64,000 nt of DNA, taken from positions 127,973,752 to 128,037,751 of the forward strand of contig CM045762.1 in assembly GCA_025200525.1 (NCBI GenBank). Direction: 5' to 3'. The notes beneath the pieces were generated by a model, which saw only the letters and a program-made list of their open reading frames with translations, made no database searches and had not been told where the DNA came from. The position numbers were made by a program, and so were the translations under genes. How positions within the stretch are numbered: position 1 is the stretch's first letter; each line of letters starts with the position of its first letter. Origin of the DNA: Camellia lanceoleosa. Its lineage: Eukaryota; Streptophyta; Magnoliopsida; Ericales; Theaceae. Shown piece after piece: positions 34,843 to 48,000 of this stretch.

Positions 34843-35064
34843 GGTTCGTTTGGAATGTGGGTTAATTTTTTGACTTTTTGACTATTTTAGCCTAGGCTAA
34901 AAAGTCTCGTTTGGAATGAGTTTTTTTTTTTTGCTCTTTTGACTTTTGTGAAAAAAAAAATGAAATAATTATGATTTAGATGTGATATTTTTTCTTATTG
35001 ACTTTTTAACCTACATTGTTATTTTGTGGCTATTTTAGCTCAAAATTGAGATGCCAAACGAAGG
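34843..35064. mobile_element. Candidate MITE, 222 bp
   Basis: Ends GGTTCGTTTGG (left) and CCAAACGAAGG (right) form an inverted repeat matching at 9 of 11 positions. CATTG flanks both sides (34838-34842 and 35065-35069). The interior is T-rich with repeated TTGACTTTTTGAC-like motifs and has no coding capacity. The superfamily is not certain because the duplication is 5 bp. Confidence 0.55.
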
Positions 35065-35122
35065 CATTGTCATAATTATTTTTTGGGATTGGTTACAAGA
35101 ATCTTGTTACCATCTATGACCA

Positions 35123-35341
35123 TTACTTTCCAATAAATAACAGGCCACCATGCATTTGATCATCGCCTTGATCCCTTCGGCTTTCCCTCACCCGAGTAGT
35201 ATCTTCAGTGTGGGCCATGTCATCTCCTTCATTGTTACAGTTACTGGGCTTTGTTGCTTGTGACCAAATGATCTTAACTTCTGGAAAGCCTCTTAATCTT
35301 TTCAATGCACTGAAAGATGGTCCATTTGCAGTCAGGTACAT
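35123..35341 (-). pseudogene. Coding-like fragment of unknown origin
   Basis: A 72-codon open frame with balanced codon use, unlike the AT-rich flanks, encoding for example LKRLRGFPEVKIIWSQATKP and a charged tail (RVRESRRDQGDDQ). It starts beside a MITE at 35357 and has no recognised domain. It may be an exon remnant. I would not call it a gene. Confidence 0.3.
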
Positions 35342-35356
35342 AAGCGATGTTTTTTA

Positions 35357-36072
35357 CTCTTTCCGTTCCAAAATATTAATCTCTTATTCTATTTTTTATT
35401 ATCTCAAAATATTAGTTCATTTTCAAAAATTAAGAACAAAAATGAATTTCCTATTTTGCCTTTCATTTAAATTCATTAACAACATAAAAAGTGCAATTAT
35501 GACAATTGATATTTCTCAAAAAATGCACTATGAAGGGTAATTTTGGAAAATCAACTGTATTTGAAAAAGCTTTCCAAACACATTTTCACCCATTGATTTG
35601 AGTGTGATATTTCTTTTGAGTTTTCAAATTATAATTCCACACCCACTTTTGAAAACTCCATTTTAGGGGGAAAATTTTGGCTAACCTGGTCGTCGCCGGT
35701 TGACCGGAACTGTGTTTTTATTTTTTTCTTTTATATTTTAAATAAAAAATATTTCCATAATTTTTAAAAATTTTTTTTTTATGAGCTTTGAATAAGATTT
35801 TGGATTGTGTGTTTCGTTATGAGTTTTAAGTTTTTGAATTAAATATCATATGTCACATTATTCATTTCAAACTCAATTCAAAACTCATAACCAAACAAAT
35901 TTTTCACACTAAAATCATAATTCCAAAACTCACAAACTCAAAATATAACTCTATTCTCAAATCATATTTAAAAAACTCTGCCAACGCTACCCAAATTTTT
36001 TAAAATGCAATAATTGTACTACCCAAAAAAGTTGGATTCCCAAAAGGGACTATTATTTTAGGATGGATGGAG
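35357..36072. mobile_element. Stowaway-like MITE, possibly with a second MITE inside
   Basis: The left end CTCTTTCCGTTCCAAAATAT and the right end (complement CTCCATCCATCCTAAAATAA) match the CTCCNTCCGT-type termini of Stowaway elements, and TA flanks both sides. At 716 bp it is longer than usual. The centre (about 35570-36000) has a different composition, with AAACTCAATTCAAAACTCAT-like repeats and self-complementary halves, consistent with a nested insertion. Confidence 0.6.
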
Positions 36073-36092
36073 TAACTGTAATCATCTGCAGG

Positions 36093-36720
36093 TATGGTTG
36101 CAAACGAGCTGAGCCAAGCCGAGCTAAGCCTAGCCAAGCCAAGTCGAGCCAAGCTTTAACAAGTTCGAGATCGAGCTCAAGTTGAATAAAAATTTAATGA
36201 ACCGAGCTAGATTTGAGTTGACTTAGGCTTGACTCGAGCTTGAGGTTGTTCATGAGCCTTGATGAGCCAAAAAAAATATAAATTTATATTTACGTATGTG
36301 ACTAAAGTTACAATTAAAACTTTAACTATATAATTATATATACAATATATATAAATATACAAAAATAAAAATCAATATTTTATTAAAATAATAATATTTA
36401 CCACTACTATTATATAAATGTATTATCTATAGCTAGTTATTATTTACATTTATATTTTTTTAAATATATAAATAATATATTTATCTAATTTTTATACATA
36501 TTTTTATATTATTTAATATATAAATAATAAATGTTAAACGAGCCAGTTAATGAGCCGAGCTAACGAGTCGAGTTTTAGTATATTTGGGCTTGTTTATTAA
36601 GATTTTAACAAACTCGAGCTCGAACGCAAAAAAGAAATTAACGAATCGAGTTTGAATGAGCTCTTACCGAGTTGAGCTCAAACCTGTTCACGAACGGTTC
36701 TGTTCATTTGTAGGCCTATC
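36093..36720. mobile_element. Candidate non-autonomous hAT-like element
   Basis: Both ends are rich in GAGCC/CGAGCT motifs in opposite orientation (AACGAGCTGAGCCAAGCCGA at left; GAGTTGAGCTCAAACCTGTT and GTTCACGAACGGTTCTGTTC at right) around a strongly AT-rich centre. Imperfect 8-base matches (ATCTGCAG/ATCTGCTA) flank it. The exact borders are not resolved. Confidence 0.45.
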
Positions 36721-37968
36721 TGCTAGTTATCCATGGTATGATTATTTCAGCATATACTAAAAGTTCCGAAAGTGCTAGTTTTAATCAAGTGTAGACAAAA
36801 ATGCACATATGAACCAAACAGGTGAGCAAAATGTAGTGATGATTTGATTTACTTGGGACATTCAAATGCTCCTTTGGTTGGCTATTTTTTTATTTAAAAA
36901 TAAAAAGAAAAAAGGTTTTATAATTAGAAGTAGGTACCTGCAAATTCCTTGATTCAAACCTAGAGCTCTCATGCTAATAAAGACCAATATAATCTAGAAG
37001 GAACTAGTATTTTATGGTTTTTGCATTGGCACTTTCATGGGTTTTCTTTCTGATATAATTAGTAGGAAGAAGAAGAGCAATTGACAATTATGGTTGAATA
37101 GCATTCTTATTTGAAATGAAGTGAAGGGTTGTAAATTTGCTGCTCAATTATGCTAAATGGTAAATCTTTTGGATAAAATGGAATTTTAATGATCAAGAAT
37201 TTGGGTTACTGAGCTGGGTGTCATTTATATTTGGAATGATCTGTATTTAGAATTGGACAAGAGAACAACTTGAATCTGTGGGTTTTGAATCTTCTAAATA
37301 TGTTTTGATTCTGTTTGGAGCTTTACTGAATTAGAAAATTTTGCTCACAATCACATAATAATTGAGCAAATGGTGCTCTTGTTGTTTGCATATATGCTTT
37401 GTTCTAATTATGTGGCAGTACTAGCAAATTTTATTTTTTTATCATGCTTGATGAAAAGATGTGGTAATTTTCTCGTTGTTCGTTGTCATGTCAAAACATG
37501 TAGAATGTTCAATTGTAATGTGTAATAAATTGCAAATTTGAAGATTGAGCAAAGCATTGTTGAATTTTTTTGGGAAAATTACAGTTCAATGACCTTTTAC
37601 AAAAAAATTATAGCAAAATTGTATAAATGACCTTTCAATGACTTATGGAAGCATGCTTTTCGGTTGGGGTTACAGATAGTTGATATTTTGTTTGTCTTGA
37701 CACTTCTGCAAATGTGATTTCAAGCATTATTCTGATCTATAAATTACCAAAATTGTATTTTCTGTTCAGGGACAATGATGGAATAGTTGTATATTTTGTT
37801 TGTCTTGACACTTCCGCGGATGATGTTTTGTTATGGTTGGTTACTGATCACTCCATCAAAACAAATGCCTTTTTTTTTTTAGGAAGAAACCTGACTTTGT
37901 CTAATTTTATCATAATCCTATCATTGAATATGAATACGATTAACACATTATACCTTGAATATTTCTAG
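36721..37968. other. Intergenic DNA, no gene recognised
   Basis: AT-rich with no frame of coding character. A phrase TGTATATTTTGTTTGTCTTG at 37788 partly repeats sequence at 37682, suggesting a small local duplication. Confidence 0.45.
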
Positions 37969-38052
37969 GTTCCTGATGCATCGAGTGGCCACCGATCAAT
38001 TAGGGATTCTGAAGCAGATGAGAACCTGTATATACCACCACCAGTTGATCAG
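37969..38052 (+). pseudogene. Isolated exon-like segment (84 bp)
   Basis: Preceded by a T-rich tract ending in CTAG and followed by GTATAC, so it has acceptor and donor context. It is open over 28 codons and encodes SEADENLYIPPPVDQ at its end. I do not recognise the protein and found no partner exons. It may be a gene remnant or chance. Confidence 0.3.
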
Positions 38053-39799
38053 GTATACATAACCTTCGAACACCTTAATTATAGAGCACTTCAATAAAAC
38101 TTGGTATGCTAGGCACACATGACTTGTGGGAGAAGATGGGACTCGAAAATGTTCCCCGGTTTGTGAGATAGAACTCAAGTCCCGTCAAGGGAAACTTGTC
38201 CGTTAGAAAATTTCATTTTGACCCGTTTAAAAACTGATTTAGAGATGTTTCTTCGTTCTATAAAGATTGTACTATATTTCTCTTTATTTGAAGCATATAT
38301 CAGCTCTAATTTGTTTTTGTTTTTTTTCCAAGAGAACTACCCAAATAGTTTTAAGTCATTATGAATTCACAACACATAAGCTTTAAACCAATTACCTAAG
38401 CTACGGACTTATACAATTGCAAGTATAACCATGATTATTCAAGTAAGCTAGTTGTGGTTTCTGTTGATTTTTATTTCTTTATTTTTTTTTTTTCCAACAG
38501 GGTTTTGGTTATTTTAGGTTAGGCCATGGAACTTTTGAATTGTGTGATGAGTGTTGAGTATTTGCAGCATTCTCTCGAGAAAAATCTAGGCTTTGAAATC
38601 ATGTGACCCTAACCAATCATCTTCGAAGCTAGAAACCAATTCAATCCTAGTTGATTTCATCTATAGTCTATGGGATATTATTATGTTTGAAATATCTAGA
38701 ATTTTGTTTTTTCTTTTTAATAAAAAGAATTGACTTCTTGTCAATTGAAGCTGTCTATTACAGGTTTGTTTCTACACCTCACTGCAATTGGACACTCTTC
38801 ATCATGAACAAAGAAAAATAGAATTGACTAACTTGGTTGGTTAATTGCAAACAGATAAATTATCATTATTAATAATGTCATCATTTATGCAAATAAATTA
38901 CAATTATATGACACGTTCCGATATGGCTATAGAATGCATGAAATTAGGGGTTTCTAGGCAAATTCGGAAAAGATGCATTGGATTTTGGTAGTGTAATGTA
39001 GACCGGTAGACGTGTCTAGAGCCTATGCATCATGGATTCTAGATTTGGTGTTTTGAAGACATTCCTCATGCTATGTTTTAGATTACCTAATTCAATATGT
39101 GAGAATGAACTTATTGAAGAATGCATTATGCCATCTCTATGAACTGCTAATTAGCAACTTCTGTCTCTTATCCACATTCTTTCCCCAATGTAAGCCAAAC
39201 TTGCCTGGGTTGTTGTGATTATACTTTTTGTGAAGCCATGTCTGAGGTCCAAAGATACCTGGGTTCAATTTTCATAAAAAGCAAAGCTACATGAAGAATG
39301 TGGGATGAGACAATAATGAAAGCTATGTTTTAAAGAGATCTAGGCATGCATAGAAGTTGGTGGATGAAAAATAAAATCATAGCTGAATTGGGATTTGACA
39401 CATTGTTGAGTTGTTCAATTCTAATTGAGAACCATACACATTTGTTTTATGTACATTGTTATGCTTAGTTTCCTTACATGTTCACAAATTTGTTCAGCCA
39501 AACATTGTGGGTTGATACTAAAAGCTGAGGTTTGTCTATTTGTGCAGTCGAACATTTATGTGTATTGTTAGGTGGAGTCATTGCTGGAATTTGGGGATTT
39601 ACTGGGTTAACTGGATTTATCTTTTCTTCTCATTTATTTGGTTTCATGTTTCCTTAATGGAGCTTGACATCCAGATGTGAAGTACTTTTAGTTCATTTTA
39701 GCAAATATGAGTAATTGAGAGCTCTGCTTCTTGATCCTCTTGGTGCACCATAGTTTTCTTGTTATTCTTTTTCATTTCTTTTTTCCTTATCGTTTGGTG
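38053..39799. other. Intergenic DNA, no gene recognised
   Basis: AT-rich, with scattered short repeats and no frame above background. It leads into the LTR-like sequence of the TAT element. Confidence 0.45.
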
Positions 39800-40696
39800 G
39801 GTAAAGGGACTGAATATAAAATGGGTCGGATCCAAGCCTTGGGCCCGCCCAATCCATTAAAGCCCAAATCCAAATGGATTAGATGAATATATGGGCAAGC
39901 CAATTGAACCCAACTCCATGATCAACAGTCTACCCAAGTTTTCAAGCACTTGGGCCCAACTCGCAGTACAAAGGCTAGCCCAGCCGCGATGCTGGGCTGG
40001 GCCGAGCTGCAAGACCTAATCTATGAGCCGAAATAAAGTGGGCCGAGCCCACACTAAGATATCTGAATGGACCAACCCACCTAAACAGAAGCCTTGTATA
40101 GGGCCGAACTGGGGCGCTAAGGTACCGAGCTGAGGGAACCTCGCAGAGAAACGTGGAAGTTGTGAGTGTGTGCATGTGCAAGTTGCCACCTCAGCTGGTC
40201 CCCTACACCTAGAATCACAGGAGCTGCTAAACTAGAAGAATGAAGTTTGTTATTAGCATGATTACAATGAGTATATACATTACATAACAACTACCAGGTG
40301 GTCCCCCACCTTGGGCAATGCTAAAAGGAAACCTGGCAGCACCAGAGTTCCATGAAACCATCTTGAGAAGCAAGCAAGGAACACTATATATACTACATGA
40401 ACTTCACATTGAAGGTAATTGAATTGTTCCCAGCTGAACATCACTTACTTACAAACTCAACCCTTCTTCTCTGATCACTGATTCCCACACTGGAGGGGTT
40501 ATCCAGCCAACCTCGGCCAGGCAGCTCTTACGGTGCTTCTTATGGCAGGAACCTTAGTCCTTGGATAGTCCAATCGAGTGTGGAGCTCCGATCCACTTTC
40601 ATCTAGTGCGGAATCCGGTACGCACAATTGGTGCGGTGAGCACGATCACTTCATCTTTAAGCGCGGCACTCAATTTCGGCGATGGGGATTGAGGAC
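39800..40696 (+). mobile_element. 5' LTR (end) and leader of the TAT-type gypsy element
   Basis: This is the left half of the element that continues at 60194. A TATATATA box lies at 40385-40392 and the LTR appears to end in CGCACA at 40626. A primer-binding-like sequence TTGGTGCGGTGAGCAC follows at 40628, then a short leader. The LTR start is not resolved (about 39800). The join is proved by the aggac duplication at 40692-40696 and 60194-60198 around the Ogre-like insertion. Confidence 0.65.
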
Positions 40697-43600
40697 TGTA
40701 ACAAGCCCGCGAGGGACCTCGCTACAGTTCGGACTCGATTTTGTTGCGGTTCTCAATCTTGAACCAAAGAGTCCAAATCCGGCAAATCATTTTGAAGGAA
40801 AACAAATTTTTTGAAAGAAGTGCCAAACATGGACTGCTTTGCCAGATAACAGAGTCGCCACCTAAATATTTTAAAATGGGAAATTTAGGAAACCCTGACT
40901 CGGTGCCAAAAGGCCACGTGTCCGTCATCACCAAAGTTGGCTCGGGAACTTGGGTACGATTAGGGAAGGTCACATCGTGAGCACCCCCTCTCGCCCGGTC
41001 AAAGACCGGCCTCTACTAACCATGATATCTGTTTTTGAAAACATTGTGAGTTCTTATTCTGGTTATTAGCCTAGATTACTATGTGATGCTCGCAGCAAAC
41101 AAGTATAGACTGGGCCGTCTGAATTGGAACAAAACATTTCATGTTTATTTTTTGAAAATGGTGTGATGGTGCTACCCGCAGGTAGGCTAAAATGCGGATT
41201 TGCCACCCTCAGGTGGGCTTAAAAAAACAGTGATGTTGCCACTATCTAGTGGGCTTAAAACAAACAGTCAATGAATTGTCCCAATTCAGATAACTCAACC
41301 TCCACCCACGGGCATTCAAGGCAGTTATATCACATAAGCATTTAGCCTCATGGTAAGCATGCTATTCATGGCAACACTCACACGCATGCAAGGATGCTAA
41401 AGCATAAAACTTACCGAGTACTCCAAGCCAAAACAGAAGCTGATTAGAAATCATGCGTGATCCTAAATGTGCTGAAATGCCTAATGCAACACATGCAAAG
41501 ATGCAACTATAGCAGGCTCGGCTATTCTAAACATGGTATATGAGATGCTACAGTTAGCATGTATTCACTTTGGAATTGAAATACAGATGCAGTTTGTATG
41601 ATGCGCCGAGCCCGGTGCGTGCAAAAACAGATGAATGATGCAAACATCTTTGTCATTTGTATGCTAATTGAAATATGCCCTATATCTAACCATAAAGGTG
41701 TAAATAAAAGGGAGAAAGAAATGGGGTTGGAAGACATACATCACACTCACACACTTATTACAACATTCCCCTCGCGCAGAGGGTCCGAATAACTAATAAT
41801 ACAGACCCGAATAAAAGAATATTACAGTCCGAAATATACAGTCCGAATAAATATACAATTTCCTAATTAATTTACAAATTAACTAAGAAAGTTAGAATGG
41901 CGCAGCAGGTCAGCCTTGCTATAATGAATAGTGTCTGCATTTCGCCTCGGTGAAATCCTTTGGGATGCCCCAATTAGCCTCTGTTTCGAGTATTTCTCGA
42001 AATGCGTGCGACTGAAATTCTTGATTCTTCATTTCTTTAACAGAAGCAGGAAAAGGGCATAGCAATGTATTTCACAAATATATGCATGCCTCGATCCTCG
42101 TGCACCAATCACGCACATCGATGCATGATGGCCGAGAGCAATTGCACAACTCAATATAGGATGAATGCATATGAATGCGACATCAAAACCTAACTCCATC
42201 ATGGGTAATCCGAATTAGCCGGTGACTTGGGAATTGAGACCCGTTCCGTTACTCGGAGTACAAAACGCGCCTCGTTTCCCGTGCAATATGCATGATATGC
42301 ATGAAATGCAACTAATATACAACCTAGCATGCGCAATGCTATGAAAATGAGATCTCTCGAAATGCGTGCCCATAGGCACGCAAACCGAGGAATGCGGAAT
42401 GACATGCGAAATGCAATGATGGGCTTATACCAACATGAGGGAGCCTCAGCCACACTCACATAGGATGCCGGCGGATAAAAATGAGATGCCTCGAAATGCG
42501 TGCCCGTGGACACGCATACCGAGAAACACGGAATGACATGCGAAATGCAATGATGGGCTTATACCAACATGAGGGAGCCTCAGCCACACTCACATAGGAT
42601 GCCGGAATGATAAAAATGAGATGTCTCGAAATGCGTGCATGCGGACACGCAAACCGAGGAATGCATAAAATGGCATACGGAATGCAATGATGGGCTTACG
42701 CCAACATGAGGGAGCTTCAGCCACACTCACATAGGATGTCGGAATGATAAAAATGAGATGCCTCGAAATGCGTGCCTGCAGACACGCAAACCGAGGAATG
42801 CATAAAATGGTATACGGAATGCAATGATGGGCTTACCCCAACATGAGGGAGCCTCAGCCACACTCACATAGGATGCCGGAATGATAAAAATGAGATGCCT
42901 CGAAATGCGTGCCTGCGGACACGCAAACCGAGGAATGCATAAAATGGCATACGGAATGCAATGATGGGCTTACGCCAACGTGAGGGAGCCTCTGCCACAC
43001 TCACATAGGATGCCGGAATGATAAAAATGAGATGCCTCGAAATGCGTGCCTGCGGACACGCAAACCGAGGAATGCATAAAATGGCATACGGAATGCAATG
43101 ATGGGCTTACGCCAACATGAGGGAGCCTCAGCCACACTCACATAGGATGCCAGAATGATAAAAATGAGGTGTCTCGAAATGCGTGCCCGTGGGCACGTAT
43201 ACCGAGAAACATGGAATGCGAATTGGGCTTACGCTAACATGAGAGGGCCTCAGCCGCACTCACATAAGCTGCCGAGAGACGAAAGTGAGCTGCCTCGAAA
43301 TGTGTGCACACGGGTACGCAAACCGAGGCGGTGATGCGAAATGCAAATCGGATAAAATCGAAGTGCCTCGAAATGCGTGCTCACGGACACGCAAACCGAG
43401 GCGATGATGTGAAATACAAATCAGATAAAATCGAAGTGCCTCGAAATGAGTGCACACGGACACGCAAACCGAGGCGATGATGTGAAATGCAAATCGAATA
43501 AAACCGAAGTGCCTCGAAATGCGTGCACACGGGCACGCAAACTGAGGCGATGATGCGAAATGCAAATCGGATAAAACTGAAGTGCCTCGAAATGCGTACA

Positions 43601-46600
43601 CACGGGCACGCAAACCGAGGCGATGCCAAAATGGAATGAAATGGCATACGGAATGCAAATTGGGCTTACGCCAACATGAGAGGACCTCAGCCGCACTCAC
43701 ATAAGCTGCCGTCGGATAAAAAAGAAGTGCCTCGAAATGCGTGCACACGGGCACGCAAACCGAGGCGGTGATGTACAGGCATGAAAAATGCAGATCGGGC
43801 TTACACTAACATGAGAGGACCTCAGCCGCACTCACATAAGATGCCGGAAAGATAAAAATGAGGTGCCTCGAAATACGTGCCCGCGGGCACGCAAACCGAG
43901 GCAATGCACTAAGGCATGAAATGACATGGAAAATGATATGCAAGCATGCAAACCAAATTTTAGCAGCTAAATGAAGGGGAAAACAGCCCCGAAATGATAT
44001 GAAATGACAATCAACGCATGAAATCATCCCGAGACGTGATTTTAAGTGCCCGAAATGGCCTACGGCTATGCTAAACATGCAAAATTGGCACATGAAAGCA
44101 AAAACAGTAGCAAGGCAGCCCCAAAAATAGCATTTGTACAATAGAAAACATGGCCAAATAGTAAGCATAGATAGGGCAACAATGGCATGCAAAAATGGGG
44201 GTCAAGAGAGGGGTATTGAAACAAGTGGTATATGCAAATCCCAAAATGAAAAATTCCCTTCTACAATACTGAAGAGGAGCCCAAAATATGCATATTTTCA
44301 GTTAATGAAAACTCCAAAATCAGTATGTAGATAGGCTCAAAATAGCATGCAATATAATGAGCTAACAAGGGCTATAAAGAGAGGTACCATAAGCAATGAC
44401 CAAAAAACTTAAGACCCTTAATAAAACTTGAAGAATAGACCAAAACAAGACACTTTCTAAGCCTGATGAAGGCTGAAATCCGAAGCTAAGAAAGCCTAAC
44501 AAAGCATGCAATTTTACAGAAAATATGGAGGGTTACAAAACAAGTACCAAAACCAATCATCAAATGGCCTAAGACCCTTAACAAATCATGAATAATGGAC
44601 CAAAATAAGGCACTCTCTAGGCCTGATGAAGGCTGAAATCCGAAGCATGGTGAGCTTAAAAAAGCATGCAAAATGGGAGTGGAACAAGAATTCAAAGCAA
44701 GTGATATGTAGAGCAAGAAAACCAGGTTGAGCCCTTCTTCAATGTTGAAGAGGGGCTCAAAATAAGCACAATATCAGTATGTTTTATGCTCCAACTCAGA
44801 TAAAAAATAGGACAAAACAATCATGCAATTTTACGGTAAAATGGAAGAATTTCAAAGGAAGTGCATGATAGAGAAGCCAAACATAATGGATCCCTTCTTC
44901 AATGTTGAAGAGGGGCTCAATATAAGCCCACTAACAGTTTACATCAGTCTCGAAATCAGATTACTCATAAGGCAAATAAAGCATGCAAAACAATGGCCTA
45001 AAGAGTGATATTGAAGGAAGTATATCATGGAGACACCAAATGAGGTTGAGACCTCCTACAATGTTGTAGAGGGGCTCAAAATAAGCCTAAAACCAGTAAG
45101 AGTCGGAGCCCAAAACAAAAAGGAAATAGGGAAAAGAATTGACGGAAAATTATGCTAGAAAAAGGGAATTAGTGACTTACCCCTGGAGACAAGTCTTTTG
45201 CTACCTCTTGGCTTCAATTTGTTGCTTCTTGGCCTCTGGAAAACCCCCCCTTTGCTGCTGGAATGGAGGTGGTGATGGTGGAGCTTAGGGTTGATGAAGG
45301 AATTAGCTAGGAAGCTTGAAGGTTTTTGAGCTTTTGGCTATGAAAATGGAGGTTAGGGAAGATGAAGTCTTGAGGTGAATTGTTCCAACCCTAGCAAAGG
45401 AGGAGTTGGACCCTTTAAATAGGCAAGAAAATGGTGTAAAATGGGAGGGAAAAGCACCCAAGCTTTCCCTCCCAAAATATCCCCCGGATGCCCGGGATAT
45501 TTTGAAAAATATCCGGACAGAAAGGGTGAAAGCGTAAAGTCGGCCGGCTGTAACTTTCAGGAGGTGGCCGTCGGCCACCCCACCGGTCGGCCACCACTCA
45601 CCCCGGCCGGCCATGGACCAAAAATGAAGGGCAAAAATTCTGGCCGACCACCATGCAATGGTGTTCTCCCATGTGTGTAGAATAAGGCCCCAAGGTCGGA
45701 AATTGGCAACACTGAAGCAGAAGCCACAACATAGAGCTTGAAGGAGGGGCTCAAAAATGAAATCCACAATTTCTGGCCGACCACCAACTTTTAGGGTCCT
45801 CCCAGATGTGTGGAACAAGGTTCCAAGGTCGGAAATTGGCAACATTGAAACAGGAGTCACAACATAGGACTTGAAGGAGAGGCTCAAAAATGAAATCCAC
45901 AATTGCTGGCCGACCAGTAGTTTTTAGGGTCCTCCCATGTCCCCTGATCACAGATATGCAGCTTTGGTCGGAAGAAAATATCCCCAGGGTGTTCAACATT
46001 GGCCCGGAAGTGAGCAAAACGGGCGCCGGAAGAGCGAAACTGGTTATCTGGGATAATTGCTGGCCTCCCACCCCCAAGTGATCTTCCTGGTGTTGAAACA
46101 GAGGTACTTGCCAAATTTGAACAAAAACTAATGAGAAATGAATGCTCGGGGACCAAAACCGCGCGGTTCGGGGTCCCGAAAATGGGCTGTGAGCACCGAA
46201 AGTGGCGTTCGGCCACGAAGTGGGTATCAGAGGGCCCAGTGTCCCTCGGTTTGATAAAACAGAGGTGCATTCCAAAAACTGGAGAAATCAGAGATGGTTG
46301 GGTGGTCGAGCAGGCACGGCCCGACGGCTCAAAACCGGGCTCCGAAATGGGCAAAATGGCCTACGGCCACGAAACGTAGCTCACGGCCACCGGGAGATAG
46401 TCTACGGGACCACTCTCTTCCCGCAGGAAAGAAAACAGAGAAAACCGAGCCTGGTTCGCAAACCGAGACAAGGCACAGAAGAGAGTTCGGAAGTCCGGAG
46501 GCAGGGCGCACGGCCGCGACTCTGAAACTTCTGAACGAGCACAGTATGCAACATCACCAAGCGCTCAATCGGTGACGTCTGAGTCTTAAGGTCGGTCAAA

Positions 46601-46615
46601 AATGGGGTGTCTACA
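40697..46615 (-). repeat. 3' LTR of the Ogre-like element (5919 bp)
   Basis: On the + strand it begins TGTAACAAGCCCGCGAGGG and ends GGGGTGTCTACA. A TATTTAAAG box on the - strand at about 45412-45420 suggests U3 at 46615 to about 45385; the rest would be R and U5. The tandem array at 42357-43935 is therefore in the transcribed part. GGCCGACC repeats occur at 45540-45920. Confidence 0.92.
42357..43935 (-). repeat. LTR tandem array (left): ~136-bp and 73-bp units
   Basis: Unit starts (TCGAAATGCGTGC) fall at 42357, 42491, 42626, 42763, 42900, 43037 and 43174, about 136 bp apart. After a 121-bp unit they fall at 43295, 43368, 43441, 43514 and 43587, 73 bp apart, and then two longer spacings follow (145 and 136 bp). 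Each unit carries an imperfect hairpin: CCTCG, AATGCGTGC, variable loop, GCACGCAAA, CGAGG. The 73-bp unit is a shortened form lacking the TGGGCTTACGCCAACATGAG part. Confidence 0.9.
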
Positions 46616-47139
46616 GTTGCCCCTCTTTGACAGAACTCGGAAGTCAAGAAGTGACGGGAGTGAATGTCAAAGCCTAGAGACGACCCATTTTTGACAAGGC
46701 CGAAGACTTAGACAGTCATACAAGATAAACAGAGATGTGTGCCCGCAGGCGTGCCTTCAGGCAAAAGGGGGCAAAATGCAAAGTGATAGGCACGGAGCCA
46801 AGTGATCATGCAAGTGCAGCAAGCTGTAATGAAGCAGGTATTGACAAATAGATGCAACAGTTTTAAGCAAGAATGCAAAGCAACGACTACATTTCATGCA
46901 GTTAGGAATGCGGAGAATTATTCAATTCTCGTCGCGTCTCACACGGAGAAGATACGATACCTGCGCGATTCGTCTGGTCGCACCAGCCTCAAATGAACCG
47001 TACATACAATATCGTGCCTGCAAAATAGAGAAATTCAACAAGAACAATATGCCAACAACATATATTCAATGTGATTCCTGTGATTCGAACAGTTTGACAC
47101 ACGTAGTGTCGGTGAGTGAATGCATCGCAGTGTGATACA
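46616..47139 (-). other. 3' untranslated region next to the 3' LTR, with purine tract
   Basis: The - strand reads CAAAGAGGGGCAAC directly before the LTR start TGTAGACACC, the expected place of the polypurine tract. No coding sequence. Confidence 0.75.
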
Positions 47140-48000
47140 GGTAAGGTGCGCCAGATAGCGCGATGCAACGCACTAACAAGTGCAGGTGAGATGTGCAAGA
47201 TAGCACGATAAAATGCATGCACAATGCAAGTAAAGTGCACAAAATAGTGCGATGCGCAAAATAGCGCGAGTGAAATGTAATGCACTAACAAGTGCAGGTG
47301 GGACGCGCAAGATAGTGCGAATGATACAGTGCACAACATAGTGCGATGAGCTCAACATTGCGATTCATTTGAACTGCACTAGATACTGCGATGTGATATG
47401 CAAAAGCACAGGCGGTGCGATTGAGGTGCACAAAATAAGCGCGATGAATGCAATGCAAGACAAAGGCTGCGATGGAGGTGCGCAAAATAGCGCGAATGGT
47501 GAACTGCACAAAATAGTGCGATTGTGGTGCGCAAAATAGCGCGAATGATACAGTGCACAACATAGTGCGATGCGCTAAACAGCGCGATTGATTTGAAATG
47601 CACAAGATAGTGCGATGTGATATGCAAAGCACAGGACAGTGCGATTGAGGTGCACAAAATAGCGCGATGAATGCAATGCACAAGATAGTGCGATGGAGGT
47701 GAACAAAATAGCGCGAATGTAAAAACTGCACAAAACAGTGCGATTGAGGTGCGCAAAATAGCGCGATTGTAAAACTGCACAAAATAGTGCGATTGAGATG
47801 CAAGATAAGCGAATGTAAACCGCACAAAAGCAGTCGATTGTTTGAAATGCACTAAACAGCGCGATACGCTAAACAGCGCGAGTGATTTGAAATGCACAAA
47901 ACAGTGCGATACGCTAAACAGCGCGAGTGATTTGAAATGCACAAGATAGTGCGAGTGAGATACAAAGTGTAAGTGCACAAGGCGGCGGCGAGATAAAATG
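47140..48000 (-). repeat. Satellite-like tandem array in the 3' untranslated region
   Basis: More than 30 variants of a ~24-26 bp unit built on GCRCAARATAGYGCGA, often alternating a GCGC and a GTGC version, so that a ~49-bp dimer is also visible. Parts are self-complementary (GCGCAAAATAGCGCG). Open frames across the array on the - strand have biased composition and are not genes. Confidence 0.88.

Noticed and set aside
40627..40650. Firm assignment of the TAT primer binding site to a tRNA
   Set aside because: TTGGTGCGGTGAGCAC lies in the right place, but I could not match it to a specific tRNA with confidence.
45303..46354. Open frames of 150-200 codons on the - strand near the U3 of the Ogre-like LTR (and 58875-60049)
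   Set aside because: They overlap one another in different frames, differ between the two LTRs, and have no recognised domain.
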